Origin: Labrys sp. WJW
Lineage (GTDB): Bacteria > Pseudomonadota > Alphaproteobacteria > Rhizobiales > Labraceae
Direction of reading: 5' to 3'
DNA length: 64,000 bases
Assembly (NCBI RefSeq): GCF_001676615.1
Contig: NZ_LYXZ01000004.1
Span: 124,001-188,000 of the forward strand
A model generated the notes under the pieces. It did no database searches and was not told the DNA's origin. It saw only the letters and a list, made by a program, of their open reading frames with translations. The position numbers were made by a program, and so were the translations under genes. Positions 41,616 through 50,390 of the stretch are shown here, piece by piece (position 1 is the stretch's first letter; each line of letters begins with the position of its first letter).

Positions 41616-42797
41616 ATGATTGTGCCCACGCTCAATTTCAGCCGCGAGGAATATGCCGAGCGCCTGGCCAAGACGCGAGCCGCCATGGCCAGGGCAGGCA
41701 TCGATCTGCTCGTCGTCACCGATCCTTCGAACATGCATTGGCTCACCGGCTATGACGGCTGGTCCTTCTATGTCCATCAATGCGTTCTGGTTGCGGGTGA
41801 GGGAGAACCGGTCTGGTTCGGCCGTGGACAGGATGCCAACGGTGCCAAGCGCACTGCCTGGCTCGCTCACGACAACATTGTCGGCTACCCCGATCACTAT
41901 GTGCAGTCCACCGAACGCCATCCGATGGACTATCTGTCCGGCATCATCGAGCAGCGGGGCTGGGCCAAGGGCACGATCGGCGTCGAGATGGACAATTACT
42001 GGTTCAGCGCCGCGGCCTATGCCTCGTTGGTCCGGCATCTGCCCAATGCCCGTTTCAAGGATTGCCTGTCGCTGGTCAACTGGCAGCGGGCGATCAAGAG
42101 CCCGACCGAGATCGACTATATGCGCAAGGCCGGCCGCATCGTCGAGGCGATGCACCGGCGCATCCTCGACAAGGTCGAGCCCGGCATGCGCAAGAGCGAT
42201 CTCGTCGCCGAGATCTACGATGCCGCCATTCGGGGCGTCGACGGTTTCGGGGGCGACTATGCCGCCATCGTGCCTCTCCTGCCGTCGGGCGAGGAGGCCT
42301 CCGCGCCGCATCTGACCTGGAACGACCTGCCGATGAAAACCGGAGAAGGCACGTTCTTCGAGATCGCCGGCTGCTACCGGCGCTATCACTGCCCGCTGTC
42401 ACGCACCGTCTTTCTCGGCAAGCCAACCCAGGCCTTCCTCGACGCCGAGAAGGCCACCGTGGAGGGCATGGAAGCCGGGCTCGCCGCGGCCAGGCCCGGC
42501 AACACCTGCGAGGACATCGCCAACGCCTTCTTCGCCGTTCTCAAGAAATACGGCATCGTCAAGGACAACCGCACCGGCTACCCGATCGGCCTGAGCTATC
42601 CGCCCGATTGGGGCGAGCGCACCATGAGCCTGCGGCCGGGCGACCGCACGGAGCTGCGTCCCGGCATGACCTTTCATTTCATGACCGGACTCTGGCTCGA
42701 AAACATGGGACTGGAGATCACCGAGAGCATCCTGATCACCGAGAACGGCGTGGATTGCCTCGCCAATGTGCCGCGCCAGCTCTTCGTGAAACCATGA
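41616..42797 (+). CDS. doeA: Ectoine hydrolase DoeA (EutD)
   Basis: A 393-residue M24/Xaa-Pro-dipeptidase-like enzyme that hydrolyses the ectoine ring to N-acetyl-diaminobutyrate isomers. The N-terminal creatinase-type domain contains LLVVTDPSNMHWLTGYDGWS, and the C-terminal pita-bread domain shows FEIAGCYRRYHCPLSRTVFL and GLSYPPDWGERTMSLRPGD, typical of DoeA rather than of prolidases. Its stop overlaps the doeB start (ATGA), a strong sign of a shared pathway. It is cytoplasmic. Confidence 0.92.
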   Translation: MIVPTLNFSREEYAERLAKTRAAMARAGIDLLVVTDPSNMHWLTGYDGWSFYVHQCVLVAGEGEPVWFGRGQDANGAKRTAWLAHDNIVGYPDHYVQSTERHPMDYLSGIIEQRGWAKGTIGVEMDNYWFSAAAYASLVRHLPNARFKDCLSLVNWQRAIKSPTEIDYMRKAGRIVEAMHRRILDKVEPGMRKSDLVAEIYDAAIRGVDGFGGDYAAIVPLLPSGEEASAPHLTWNDLPMKTGEGTFFEIAGCYRRYHCPLSRTVFLGKPTQAFLDAEKATVEGMEAGLAAARPGNTCEDIANAFFAVLKKYGIVKDNRTGYPIGLSYPPDWGERTMSLRPGDRTELRPGMTFHFMTGLWLENMGLEITESILITENGVDCLANVPRQLFVKP

Positions 42798-43810
42798 ACG
42801 CCGATCCGATCCTGCGCCCGTCCCCGATCAGCGCCAGCGTCGATTTCGACGCCGACGGCATCCAGCACGGCCATCTGCGCCTGCCCTGGAGCCGGGACGA
42901 TTCCGCCTGGGGATCGGTGGTGATCCCGATCACCGTGGTGAAGCACGGCGAGGGGCCGACCGCCCTTTTGACCGGCGCCAATCACGGCGACGAGTATGAG
43001 GGGCCGATCGCTCTGTTCGACCTTGCCCGCACGCTACGGACAGGGGATGTGAGCGGGCGCGTCATCATCGTACCCGCCTTGAACTACCCCGCGTTTCGGG
43101 CCGCCAGACGCACCTCGCCGATCGACAAGGGCAATCTCAACCGCAGCTTTCCAGGGCGGCCGGACGGCAACGTCACCGAGAAGATCGCCGACTATGTCAC
43201 GCGCTGCCTGCTGCCTCAGGCCGACATCGTGCTCGACTTCCATTCGGGCGGGCGGACGCTGGATTTCCTTCCCTATGCCGCGGCGCATGAATTGCCCGAC
43301 AAGGCACAGGAAGACCGCTGTTTTGCCGCCGTGGCGGCTTTCTCGGCGCCGTGGTCGATGCGCATGATCGAGATCGATGCCGTCGGCATGTTCGACACCA
43401 TTGCCGAGACGGCCGGCAAGGTCTTCGTCACCACCGAACTCGGCGGCGGCGGCACCGCCACGGCGCGCTCCGCCGGTATCGCCAAGCGCGGCGTCGCCAA
43501 TCTCCTCAGGCATGCCGGCATCCTGGCCGGGCAGCCAGAGATCGGCGAGACGCGCTGGCTCGACATGCCCTCGTCGGACTGTTTCGGCTTCAGCCCGGAA
43601 GAAGGGCTGGTCGAGTTCCTCAAGGACCTCGGCGAGCTCGTCGCCAAGAATGAAGTTGTCGCCCGTATATATCCAATCGGCCGCACCGGGGCGTCGCCCT
43701 ATGAACATCGGGCCGCACTGGATGGCCTGCTCGCGGCTCGCCATTTCCCCGGCCTGATCAAGGCCGGCGACTGCCTCTCGGTGATCGCAACCATCGAGGA
43801 CCACGCCTGA
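42794..43810 (+). CDS. doeB: N-alpha-acetyl-L-2,4-diaminobutyrate deacetylase DoeB (EutE)
   Basis: A 338-residue zinc deacetylase of the aspartoacylase family that converts N-alpha-acetyl-diaminobutyrate to diaminobutyrate and acetate. ANHGDEYEGPIALFDLA (His and Glu zinc ligands) and LDFHSGGRTLDFLPYA (second His) are diagnostic, and the C-terminal EEGLVEFLKDLGELVAKNEV is the usual barrel-sandwich domain. ATG 42794 lies in the doeA stop. A second, diverged family member is at 2621-3631. Confidence 0.92.
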   Translation: MNADPILRPSPISASVDFDADGIQHGHLRLPWSRDDSAWGSVVIPITVVKHGEGPTALLTGANHGDEYEGPIALFDLARTLRTGDVSGRVIIVPALNYPAFRAARRTSPIDKGNLNRSFPGRPDGNVTEKIADYVTRCLLPQADIVLDFHSGGRTLDFLPYAAAHELPDKAQEDRCFAAVAAFSAPWSMRMIEIDAVGMFDTIAETAGKVFVTTELGGGGTATARSAGIAKRGVANLLRHAGILAGQPEIGETRWLDMPSSDCFGFSPEEGLVEFLKDLGELVAKNEVVARIYPIGRTGASPYEHRAALDGLLAARHFPGLIKAGDCLSVIATIEDHA

Positions 43811-43872
43811 CAATCGACAACAGATCTGCCGGACACAACCAGGCAGGCAATCACACCAGACAGGAGAATGAG

Positions 43873-44727
43873 ATGATGAAACTGCCCCGACTTGCCGGCC
43901 TTGCCGGATTGGCTCTCGCCATGAGCGTGGCCGGCGTTCAGGCTACCACCCTCGAGGAAGTCAAGAGCAATGGCTTCGTCCGCGCCGTCACGGCCAACGA
44001 GGTTCCCTACGGTTTCACCAAGGAAGACGGCACGGCGGCCGGCATCGGTCCGGAAGTGGCCATCGCCGTTCTCAAGAAGATGGGAGTCAGCGACATCGCC
44101 TGGACGGTCGCGCCCTTCGGCACCTTGATCCCCGGCCTCAAGGCGCGGCGCTATGATTTCGTGGCGGCCGAGCAGAACATCTCCCCCGAACGCTGCAAGC
44201 AGGTTGCCTTCACCGAACCCAATTCCAGCTATGGCGAAGGCCTCCTGGTCAAGGCCGGCAATCCCAAGAAGCTGACGACCTATGCCGACATTGCCAAGGA
44301 TCCCTCGCTGAAGGTCGCGGTGGTGTCGGGTGCCAACAATATCGACTTTCTGCGCGCCGTCGGGGTCAAGGACAGCCAGGTCGTCTTCATCCAGGCCAAT
44401 GCCGATGCCATAGCCACGGTGAAGAGCCGGGCCGACGCCTATGCGGCCACCGAGTTGACGGTCGCCAGCCTTGCCAAGGGCCAGACGGAGGTGGAACAGG
44501 TCAAGCCGTTCACCGATCCGATCGTCAACGGCAAGCCGGTACGCAACTATGGAGGCTTCGCCTTCCGTCCGGAGGACAAGGATCTGCGCGAGGCCTACAA
44601 CACTGCCCTCGTGGAATTCCGCAAGAGCGACGAATACAAGGCGATCCTCACCAATTACGGATTGAGCGAGGCCAGCATCAAGGCCGCCGCCGAAAAGAAG
44701 GTCGCGGATCTCTGTGCGGGTAAATGA
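43873..44727 (+). CDS. ehuB: Ectoine/hydroxyectoine ABC transporter substrate-binding protein EhuB
   Basis: A 284-residue periplasmic binding protein of the amino-acid (family 3) type. CAGGAGA precedes the ATG and a signal peptide (LPRLAGLAGLALAMSVAGVQ) leads to mature TTLEEVKSNG. VPYGFTKEDGTAAGIGPEVA and YDFVAAEQNISPERCKQVAF are typical EhuB blocks, and PVRNYGGFAFRPEDKDLREA ends the second lobe. It delivers ectoines to EhuCD. A 326-bp gap with a hairpin-rich inverted-repeat element separates it from ehuC, which would favour more binding protein than permease. Confidence 0.92.
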   Translation: MMKLPRLAGLAGLALAMSVAGVQATTLEEVKSNGFVRAVTANEVPYGFTKEDGTAAGIGPEVAIAVLKKMGVSDIAWTVAPFGTLIPGLKARRYDFVAAEQNISPERCKQVAFTEPNSSYGEGLLVKAGNPKKLTTYADIAKDPSLKVAVVSGANNIDFLRAVGVKDSQVVFIQANADAIATVKSRADAYAATELTVASLAKGQTEVEQVKPFTDPIVNGKPVRNYGGFAFRPEDKDLREAYNTALVEFRKSDEYKAILTNYGLSEASIKAAAEKKVADLCAGK

Positions 44728-44798
44728 CGACTGAACCGTCCAGCCCATCTCCGAGAGTTCGCTAATACACGTAGAACGATCGCCAAATGAGGTACGTA

Positions 44799-44949
44799 AT
44801 CCTTCCCCGGTTTCGGGGAAGGTGTCGCTGCACAGCAGCGACGGAAGGGGGAGAGTGGCACTGAGAGGGCCATAGACCCGTAAGGCCGCACCACCCACCC
44901 CCATCCGGCCCGACTTTGCCGGTCCACCTTCCCCGAAGTCGGGAAGGAT
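44799..44949. repeat. MITE/BIME-like inverted-repeat element between ehuB and ehuC
   Basis: About 150 bp bounded by imperfect inverted repeats of roughly 25 bp (left arm begins ATCCTTCCCCGG, right arm ends GTCGGGAAGGAT); each arm can itself fold (CCTTCCCCG-GTTT-CGGGGAAGG at 44801-44822). No gene is found in it. It fills the 44728-45053 gap inside the transporter operon and may act as an attenuator or mRNA-stability element. Confidence 0.65.
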
Positions 44950-45053
44950 TCTCGTGCTTTATCTTGAGAGCTGAGCCTTCGCGCGCACGCTGGCCCGTGG
45001 AGGCAATGGCAAGGCCCATGAGTCCGGGCCTACAAAACCGACGAGGGAGCCTC

Positions 45054-45719
45054 ATGCATTGGATCTCCTATCTGCCTGCCCTTGGCCGGGGTGCGCTGAT
45101 CACTGCCGAGATCACCCTGGCCTCGCTGGCCATCGGCGCCTTCCTGGCCTTCCTGGCCGGGATCGTCAGGGTCGAGGGCGGGCGCATCCTGTCCATCATC
45201 GCGCTTTGCTATACCGAGCTGTTCCGCGGCACCTCACTGCTGGTGCAACTGTTCTGGTTCTATTATGCCCTGCCTCTCGTCGGCTTTTCCTTCTCCCCAG
45301 TATCCACGGGCATTCTCGTACTCTCGATGCATGTCGGCGCCTATGGCTCGGAGATCGTGCGGGCCGGCCTCAAATCGGTGCCGCAACAGCAGCATGAGGC
45401 GGCGCGGGCCCTGAATTTCGGCCCGGTACACAAATTGCTGCACATCACGCTGCCCCAGGCCATCGTCGAGATGATGCCGGCCTTCGGCAACCTCGCCATC
45501 GAGACGCTGAAGCTCTCCTCGCTGGTGTCGTTCATCTCGATCGCGGACATGACCTTCCGGGCGCAGACCCTGCGCAACCTGACGCAGGACAGCACGACGA
45601 TCTACACCCTCACTCTCGTGGGGTACTTCCTGATGTCGCTGGTAATCATGGTTGCCATGCGCTTCCTGGAACGCCTAGTGCGCCGCGGCGCGGCCTTTCC
45701 GAAGGCGGTGCACTCATGA
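45054..45719 (+). CDS. ehuC: Ectoine/hydroxyectoine ABC transporter permease EhuC
   Basis: A 221-residue inner-membrane permease of the HisM/GlnP family with about five helices. GAGGGAG precedes the ATG at 45054. [20 protein letters not shown] and the EAA loop [20 protein letters not shown] are hallmarks. It forms the channel with EhuD. Its stop overlaps the ehuD start. Confidence 0.92.
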   Translation: MHWISYLPALGRGALITAEITLASLAIGAFLAFLAGIVRVEGGRILSIIALCYTELFRGTSLLVQLFWFYYALPLVGFSFSPVSTGILVLSMHVGAYGSEIVRAGLKSVPQQQHEAARALNFGPVHKLLHITLPQAIVEMMPAFGNLAIETLKLSSLVSFISIADMTFRAQTLRNLTQDSTTIYTLTLVGYFLMSLVIMVAMRFLERLVRRGAAFPKAVHS

Positions 45720-46408
45720 TGTATGGTTTCGAATGGGATCCATCGACGCCGCTCACTTACGCGCAGTCGATCCTGCCAATCTTGCTGATCGGCCTCACCG
45801 TGACCCTGCAGGCCGCCGCGGCAGGGTTTGCCATCGCCCTGGTGCTCGGCCTCGTCTTCGCTTTGATGCGGCGCAGCCGGTTGAGGCTTGTGAGTTGGAC
45901 CACGGCTTTCGTCGTCGAGTTCCTGCGCGATACACCGCTCTTGGTGCAGCTTTTCTTCCTCTATTACGTCCTGCCCGACTACGGCATCGCCCTGCCGGCC
46001 TTCCTGACGGGCGCCATCGCGCTCGGCCTGCAATATTCGGCCTATACGTCGGAGGTCTATCGCGGCGGCATCGAAGCGGTGCCGCGCGGACAATGGGAGG
46101 CCGCCACCGCCCTCAACATGTCGCGCTGGCAGCTCTACCGGAACGTCATCATTCCCCAGATGGTGCCGCGCATCCTGCCCACCATGGGCAACTACCTGAT
46201 CGCCATGTTGAAGGAGACGCCCGTGCTCTCGGTGGTGACGGTGCTGGAAATGCTCGGCCTCGCCAACATGATCGGCGAAAATACCTTCGAATATCTGGTG
46301 CCGCTGAGCATGGTCGGCATCATCTTCCTCATCCTTACCCTGGTCTGTTCCGCCGGCGTCCACCGGCTGGAAAGGGCCTTGCCGAAAGCAGGGATACCGA
46401 TGCGATGA
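45716..46408 (+). CDS. ehuD: Ectoine/hydroxyectoine ABC transporter permease EhuD
   Basis: A 230-residue permease of the same family as Ehu[21 protein letters not shown] and the EAA loop [20 protein letters not shown] identify it; [20 protein letters not shown] is the following helix pair. It starts within the ehuC stop and its own stop overlaps the ehuA start, so the transporter genes are translationally chained. Confidence 0.92.
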   Translation: MMYGFEWDPSTPLTYAQSILPILLIGLTVTLQAAAAGFAIALVLGLVFALMRRSRLRLVSWTTAFVVEFLRDTPLLVQLFFLYYVLPDYGIALPAFLTGAIALGLQYSAYTSEVYRGGIEAVPRGQWEAATALNMSRWQLYRNVIIPQMVPRILPTMGNYLIAMLKETPVLSVVTVLEMLGLANMIGENTFEYLVPLSMVGIIFLILTLVCSAGVHRLERALPKAGIPMR

Positions 46409-47181
46409 CCAAGAACGCCCAATCCGACATCATTCGCTTTTCCAATGTGAGCAAGCGCTTCGGCACCCTGACGGTCCTGCATGATTTCGATTTCACCGTC
46501 GCGCCAGGCGAGAAGGTCTCGCTGATCGGCCCGTCGGGGTCAGGCAAGACCACGGTGCTGCGCATTTTGATGACGCTCGAGCCCTTTCAGGACGGCACAC
46601 TGGAGCTTGGCGGCATCGGCTATCATGAACCCGGCGGCCACGGCCCCTTCAAGGCCAGCGAGCGGCATCTGCGCCAGATCCGCACGCAGGTCGGCATGGT
46701 GTTCCAGAGCTTCAACCTGTTCCCGCACATGAGCGTCCTGCGCAACGTGGTGGAGGCGCCCATCGCCGTGCTCGGCCTGAAACGCGAGGAGGCGGAATGC
46801 CGGGCCCTCGACCTGCTCGGCATGGTCGGCATGGCCGACAAGAAGGACCATTTTCCCAGCCAGCTTTCCGGTGGTCAGCAGCAGCGCGTCGCCATCGCGC
46901 GTGCCCTTGCCATGCGTCCCCGAGTCCTCCTGTTCGACGAGCCGACATCGGCGCTCGATCCCCAGCTCGTCGGCGAGGTCCTCGGCGTGATCCGCTCGCT
47001 GGCCAGTGAGCACGATCTCACCATGCTGCTGGTCACCCACGAAATGCGCTTTGCACGCGAGGTTTCCGACCGCGTCTGTTTCTTCGACAAGGGACGCATC
47101 GTCGAACAGGGAGAGCCCGAACGCATCTTCTCCAACCCGGAACAGGCAAGGACGCGCGAGTTCCTGCAGTCGGTGTTGTGA
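46405..47181 (+). CDS. ehuA: Ectoine/hydroxyectoine ABC transporter ATP-binding protein EhuA
   Basis: A 258-residue ATPase starting at ATG 46405. [15 protein letters not shown] is Walker A (about residue 38), [16 protein letters not shown] the ABC signature, [12 protein letters not shown]alker B and [20 protein letters not shown] the switch histidine region. It energises EhuBCD import. Last gene of the transporter block; a palindromic repeat follows before doeC. Confidence 0.93.
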   Translation: MTKNAQSDIIRFSNVSKRFGTLTVLHDFDFTVAPGEKVSLIGPSGSGKTTVLRILMTLEPFQDGTLELGGIGYHEPGGHGPFKASERHLRQIRTQVGMVFQSFNLFPHMSVLRNVVEAPIAVLGLKREEAECRALDLLGMVGMADKKDHFPSQLSGGQQQRVAIARALAMRPRVLLFDEPTSALDPQLVGEVLGVIRSLASEHDLTMLLVTHEMRFAREVSDRVCFFDKGRIVEQGEPERIFSNPEQARTREFLQSVL

Positions 47182-47207
47182 GCGGTTTTCGCCTAAGGCG
47201 TTTCCTA

Positions 47208-47296
47208 CGTCATTGCGAGCGAAGCGAGGCAATCCAGGCGGGAGGAGGGCATCGTGTTTTGGGCTCCTGGATTGCTTCGCTTCGCTCGCAATGACG
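47208..47296. repeat. Long REP-like inverted repeat
   Basis: Two 31-bp arms (47208-47238 and 47266-47296) are inverse complements with one mismatch; each contains CATTGCGAGCGAAGCGA or its complement. The 27-bp centre is GC-rich. It lies in the ehuA-doeC gap and can form a very stable hairpin, so it may end or process the ehu transcript. The remaining gap to 47458 shows nothing else. Confidence 0.75.
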
Positions 47297-47458
47297 ATGG
47301 CAGATCGATTGAACGAAACGCCCCTGACCAATGCCGACGATCTATCGGCGCGCGCCGGCAAATACCGAAGCTTTGACGGCGAGGGCAGGGGGGAAGCGAG
47401 ACATTCTCGCAGCGCCTCGGGCTAACCTTCAGGACATGACGCCACCGGAGTTTCTTCG

Positions 47459-48949
47459 ATGATCGCCACCGCTCTGAAACAAGTCGGCCATCCCGCGCTC
47501 GGCCGGCTCAACGACCGACGACTGCTCAGGGAACTCGCCTATATCGACGGCCGCTGGGTCCAGGGGCGGCAAGCAGCGAGCTTCGAACTGCGGGATCCCG
47601 GCTCCGGCACCATCCTCGCCCATATTGCCAGCCTGGGGGCGGAGGAAACGGGCAGGGCTGTCGATGCCGCCGCCAGAGCCTTCCCGGCCTGGAAAGCGCT
47701 GGCGCCGCAGGAACGGGCCGCTCGCCTGCGTGCCTGGTACCAGCTCATCCTCACCGCACGCGAGGATCTCGCTTTGCTGATGACGCTGGAACAGGGCAAG
47801 CCTCTGGCCGAGAGCCGCGGCGAGATCGACTATGGCGCCTCCTTCGTCGAATGGTATGCGGAAGAAGCCAAGCGCGTGAACGCCGAGAGCGTGACCAGCC
47901 ACCTTTCCGGAGCGCATATGCAGGTTTCCCGTGAGCCGCTCGGCGTCGCCGCCCTGCTGACGCCCTGGAACTTCCCGTCGGCCATGGTGACCCGCAAGGC
48001 GGCGGCGGCCCTGGCGGCCGGCTGCACCGTCGTGCTTCATCCCTCGTCCTATACGCCGCTCTCCGCTCTGGCCCTGGCCGAACTGGCGGAACGCGCCGGC
48101 CTACCGGCCGGGGTGTTCAATGTGGTCACCGGCGAGGCAGCTCCGATCGCCAGGCGCCTATGCGAGGATACTCGCGTGCGGGTGGTCAGCTTCACCGGCT
48201 CGACCGAAATCGGGCGCCTGATCGCCGCCCAATGCGCGCCCAGCGTCAAGCGTCTGGTGATGGAACTTGGCGGCAATGCGCCGCTCATCGTCTTCGACGA
48301 TGGAGATCTGGATCGTTCGGTCAAGATTGCGATCGACGCGAAATTTGCGACGTCCGGCCAGGATTGCCTCGCCGCCAACCGCATCTTCGTCCAGCGCCCG
48401 CTCTATGCTTCCTTCTGCGAGGCCTTTGCCCGTCGTGCCCGGGAACTCAAGGTCGGCCATGGCCTGGAAGAAGACAGCGCGATCGGCCCGTTGATGCATG
48501 AACGTGCCGTCGAGCGCACCAGGGAACGCATCGCCGAGGCTCTGCAGCGAGGCGCCCGCAAGTTGGCGGGTGGAGACATCGTTCCAGGATCGCTTTTCGT
48601 GGCACCGACGGTCCTCGCCGACGTCCCCGATGACGCCCTGATCATGCGGGAAGAAGTCTTTGCGCCGGTAGCCAGCATCACGCCCTTCGACGACGAGAAC
48701 GAAGTGGTGGCCCGCGCCAATGCCACCGAATACGGCCTCGTCGCCTATGTCGTCACGCAGAATGCCGGCCGGGCGCTGCGCCTCAGCCGCGCGCTCGACT
48801 ATGGCATGGTGGCCGTCAACCGTGTGAAGCTGACCGGTGCGCCGATCCCCTTCGGCGGCGTCAAGCAATCCGGCATGGGGCGCGAAGGCTCGCGCCACGG
48901 CCTCGAAGCCTTCACCGATCTCAAATATACCTGTCTCGACCTCGCCTGA
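47459..48949 (+). CDS. doeC: NAD(P)-dependent aldehyde dehydrogenase DoeC (Ssd-like)
   Basis: A 496-residue aldehyde dehydrogenase of the succinate-semialdehyde type that in ectoine loci oxidises aspartate-semialdehyde to aspartate. LLTPWNFPSAMVTRKAAAAL is the cofactor-binding region, MELGGNAPLIVF contains the catalytic Glu, and SGQDCLAANRIFV the catalytic Cys. The C terminus keeps PFGGVKQSGMGREGSRHG. It is followed 12 bp later by doeD, completing the route. The gene name rests on locus context, since the sequence alone would fit GabD-type enzymes. Confidence 0.85.
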   Translation: MIATALKQVGHPALGRLNDRRLLRELAYIDGRWVQGRQAASFELRDPGSGTILAHIASLGAEETGRAVDAAARAFPAWKALAPQERAARLRAWYQLILTAREDLALLMTLEQGKPLAESRGEIDYGASFVEWYAEEAKRVNAESVTSHLSGAHMQVSREPLGVAALLTPWNFPSAMVTRKAAAALAAGCTVVLHPSSYTPLSALALAELAERAGLPAGVFNVVTGEAAPIARRLCEDTRVRVVSFTGSTEIGRLIAAQCAPSVKRLVMELGGNAPLIVFDDGDLDRSVKIAIDAKFATSGQDCLAANRIFVQRPLYASFCEAFARRARELKVGHGLEEDSAIGPLMHERAVERTRERIAEALQRGARKLAGGDIVPGSLFVAPTVLADVPDDALIMREEVFAPVASITPFDDENEVVARANATEYGLVAYVVTQNAGRALRLSRALDYGMVAVNRVKLTGAPIPFGGVKQSGMGREGSRHGLEAFTDLKYTCLDLA

Positions 48950-48960
48950 AAGGAGCCCCC

Positions 48961-50343
48961 ATGCTCGACCGCGCCGTTTCCGACAATGAACTCACCGCCT
49001 GGGATCGCGACCACTTCTTCCATCCCTCGACCCATATGGCCCAGCATGCCCGCGGCGAGACGCCAAACCGCATCATTACCGGTGCCGAGGGGGTCTACAT
49101 CACCGATCGCAACGGCAAGAGCAGCCTCGACGCTTTTGCCGGCCTCTATTGCGTCAATGTCGGTTACGGCCGCACCAAGATCGCCGAGGCGATCGCCGAG
49201 CAGGCGGCGCAATTGCCCTACTACCATGCATATGTCGGCCACGGCTCCCAGCCCTCGATCACCCTGGCCAAGATGATCATCGACCGGGCGCCGGAGGGCA
49301 TGAGCCGGGTCTTCTTCGGCCTGTCGGGTTCGGACGCCAACGAGACCAACATCAAGCTGGTCTGGTACATCAACAATGTGCAGGGCCGCCCGGAGAAGAA
49401 GAAGATCATCTCGCGCTGGCGCGGTTACCATGGCTCCGGCTTGATGTCGGGCAGCCTTACCGGCCTTGCCGCCTTCCACAATCTGTTTGACCTGCCCAAG
49501 CCGCCGATCCTGCACACGGAAGCGCCTTACTATTTCCGCCGTGAGGATCGCTCGCAGAGCGAGGAGCAATTCGCCGATCATTGCGCGGCCAAGCTCGAGG
49601 AACTGATCCTGGCCGAAGGGCCGGACACGATCGCCGCCTTCATCGGCGAGCCCGTGCTCGGCACCGGCGGCATCGTGCCGCCGCCCCGGACCTATTGGGA
49701 GAAGATCCAGGCCGTCCTCACCAAATACGACATCCTGCTGATCGCCGACGAGGTTATCACCGGGTTCGGCCGGCTCGGCTCAATGTTCGGTTCGAACCAT
49801 TACGGCATCAAGCCCGACCTGATCACCATCGCCAAGGGCCTGACCTCTGCCTACGCGCCCCTCTCGGGCGTGATCGTCTCGGAGAAGGTCTGGCGCATCC
49901 TCGAGAAGGGCTCGGACGAGTTCGGCCCGATCGGGCATGGCTGGACCTATTCCTCCCACCCGCTCTGCGCGGCGGCGGGAGTCGCCAATCTCGAACTCGT
50001 GGACGAACTCGACCTTGTCGCCAATGCCGGCAGCGTCGGCGCCTATTTCAAGCAGGCGCTGACGGATGCGCTCGGCGCACACGCCCATGTCGGCGAGATC
50101 AGGGGCGAGGGACTGATGGCGGCCGTCGAACTCGTGAGGGATCGTGACGACCGCGTCTTCTTCGACGCATCCGAAAAGGTTGGCCCGCGCGTGGTCGCCG
50201 CCATGCTGGAGAATGGCGTGATCGGCCGCGCCATGCCACAGGGCGACATCATGGGTTTTGCGCCGCCGCTCTGCCTCACCCGCGAAGAGGCCGACGTCGT
50301 GGTGTCGGCGGCGGCCAAGGCGGTGAAATTCGTGCTGGGATAA
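48961..50343 (+). CDS. doeD: Diaminobutyrate aminotransferase DoeD (Atf-like)
   Basis: A 460-residue class III PLP aminotransferase preceded by AAAGGAGCC. In the ectoine pathway it transaminates diaminobutyrate to aspartate-semialdehyde. ILLIADEVITGFGRLGSMFG holds the PLP-ring Asp, LITIAKGLTSAYAPLSGVIV the PLP lysine, and GHGWTYSSHPLCAAAGVANL the following conserved block. The C-terminal GFAPPLCLTREEAD is typical. Length is normal. It is the last gene of the ectoine cluster. Confidence 0.87.
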   Translation: MLDRAVSDNELTAWDRDHFFHPSTHMAQHARGETPNRIITGAEGVYITDRNGKSSLDAFAGLYCVNVGYGRTKIAEAIAEQAAQLPYYHAYVGHGSQPSITLAKMIIDRAPEGMSRVFFGLSGSDANETNIKLVWYINNVQGRPEKKKIISRWRGYHGSGLMSGSLTGLAAFHNLFDLPKPPILHTEAPYYFRREDRSQSEEQFADHCAAKLEELILAEGPDTIAAFIGEPVLGTGGIVPPPRTYWEKIQAVLTKYDILLIADEVITGFGRLGSMFGSNHYGIKPDLITIAKGLTSAYAPLSGVIVSEKVWRILEKGSDEFGPIGHGWTYSSHPLCAAAGVANLELVDELDLVANAGSVGAYFKQALTDALGAHAHVGEIRGEGLMAAVELVRDRDDRVFFDASEKVGPRVVAAMLENGVIGRAMPQGDIMGFAPPLCLTREEADVVVSAAAKAVKFVLG

Positions 50344-50359
50344 ATGTGACGTGATCTTT

Positions 50360-50387
50360 CTGGGAGCGCGGACGTCCGCGCTCCCAG
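50360..50387. terminator. 28-bp perfect palindrome between doeD and cysK
   Basis: The 14-bp half CTGGGAGCGCGGAC is followed directly by its exact complement. It lies between convergent stops (50343 and 50391) and can act as a bidirectional terminator or REP-like element; there is no T tract. Confidence 0.6.
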
Positions 50388-50390
50388 GGA

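Noticed and set aside
43699..44904. 401-residue minus-strand frame over doeB end and ehuB
   Set aside because: Antisense of a recognised binding-protein gene; no family features.
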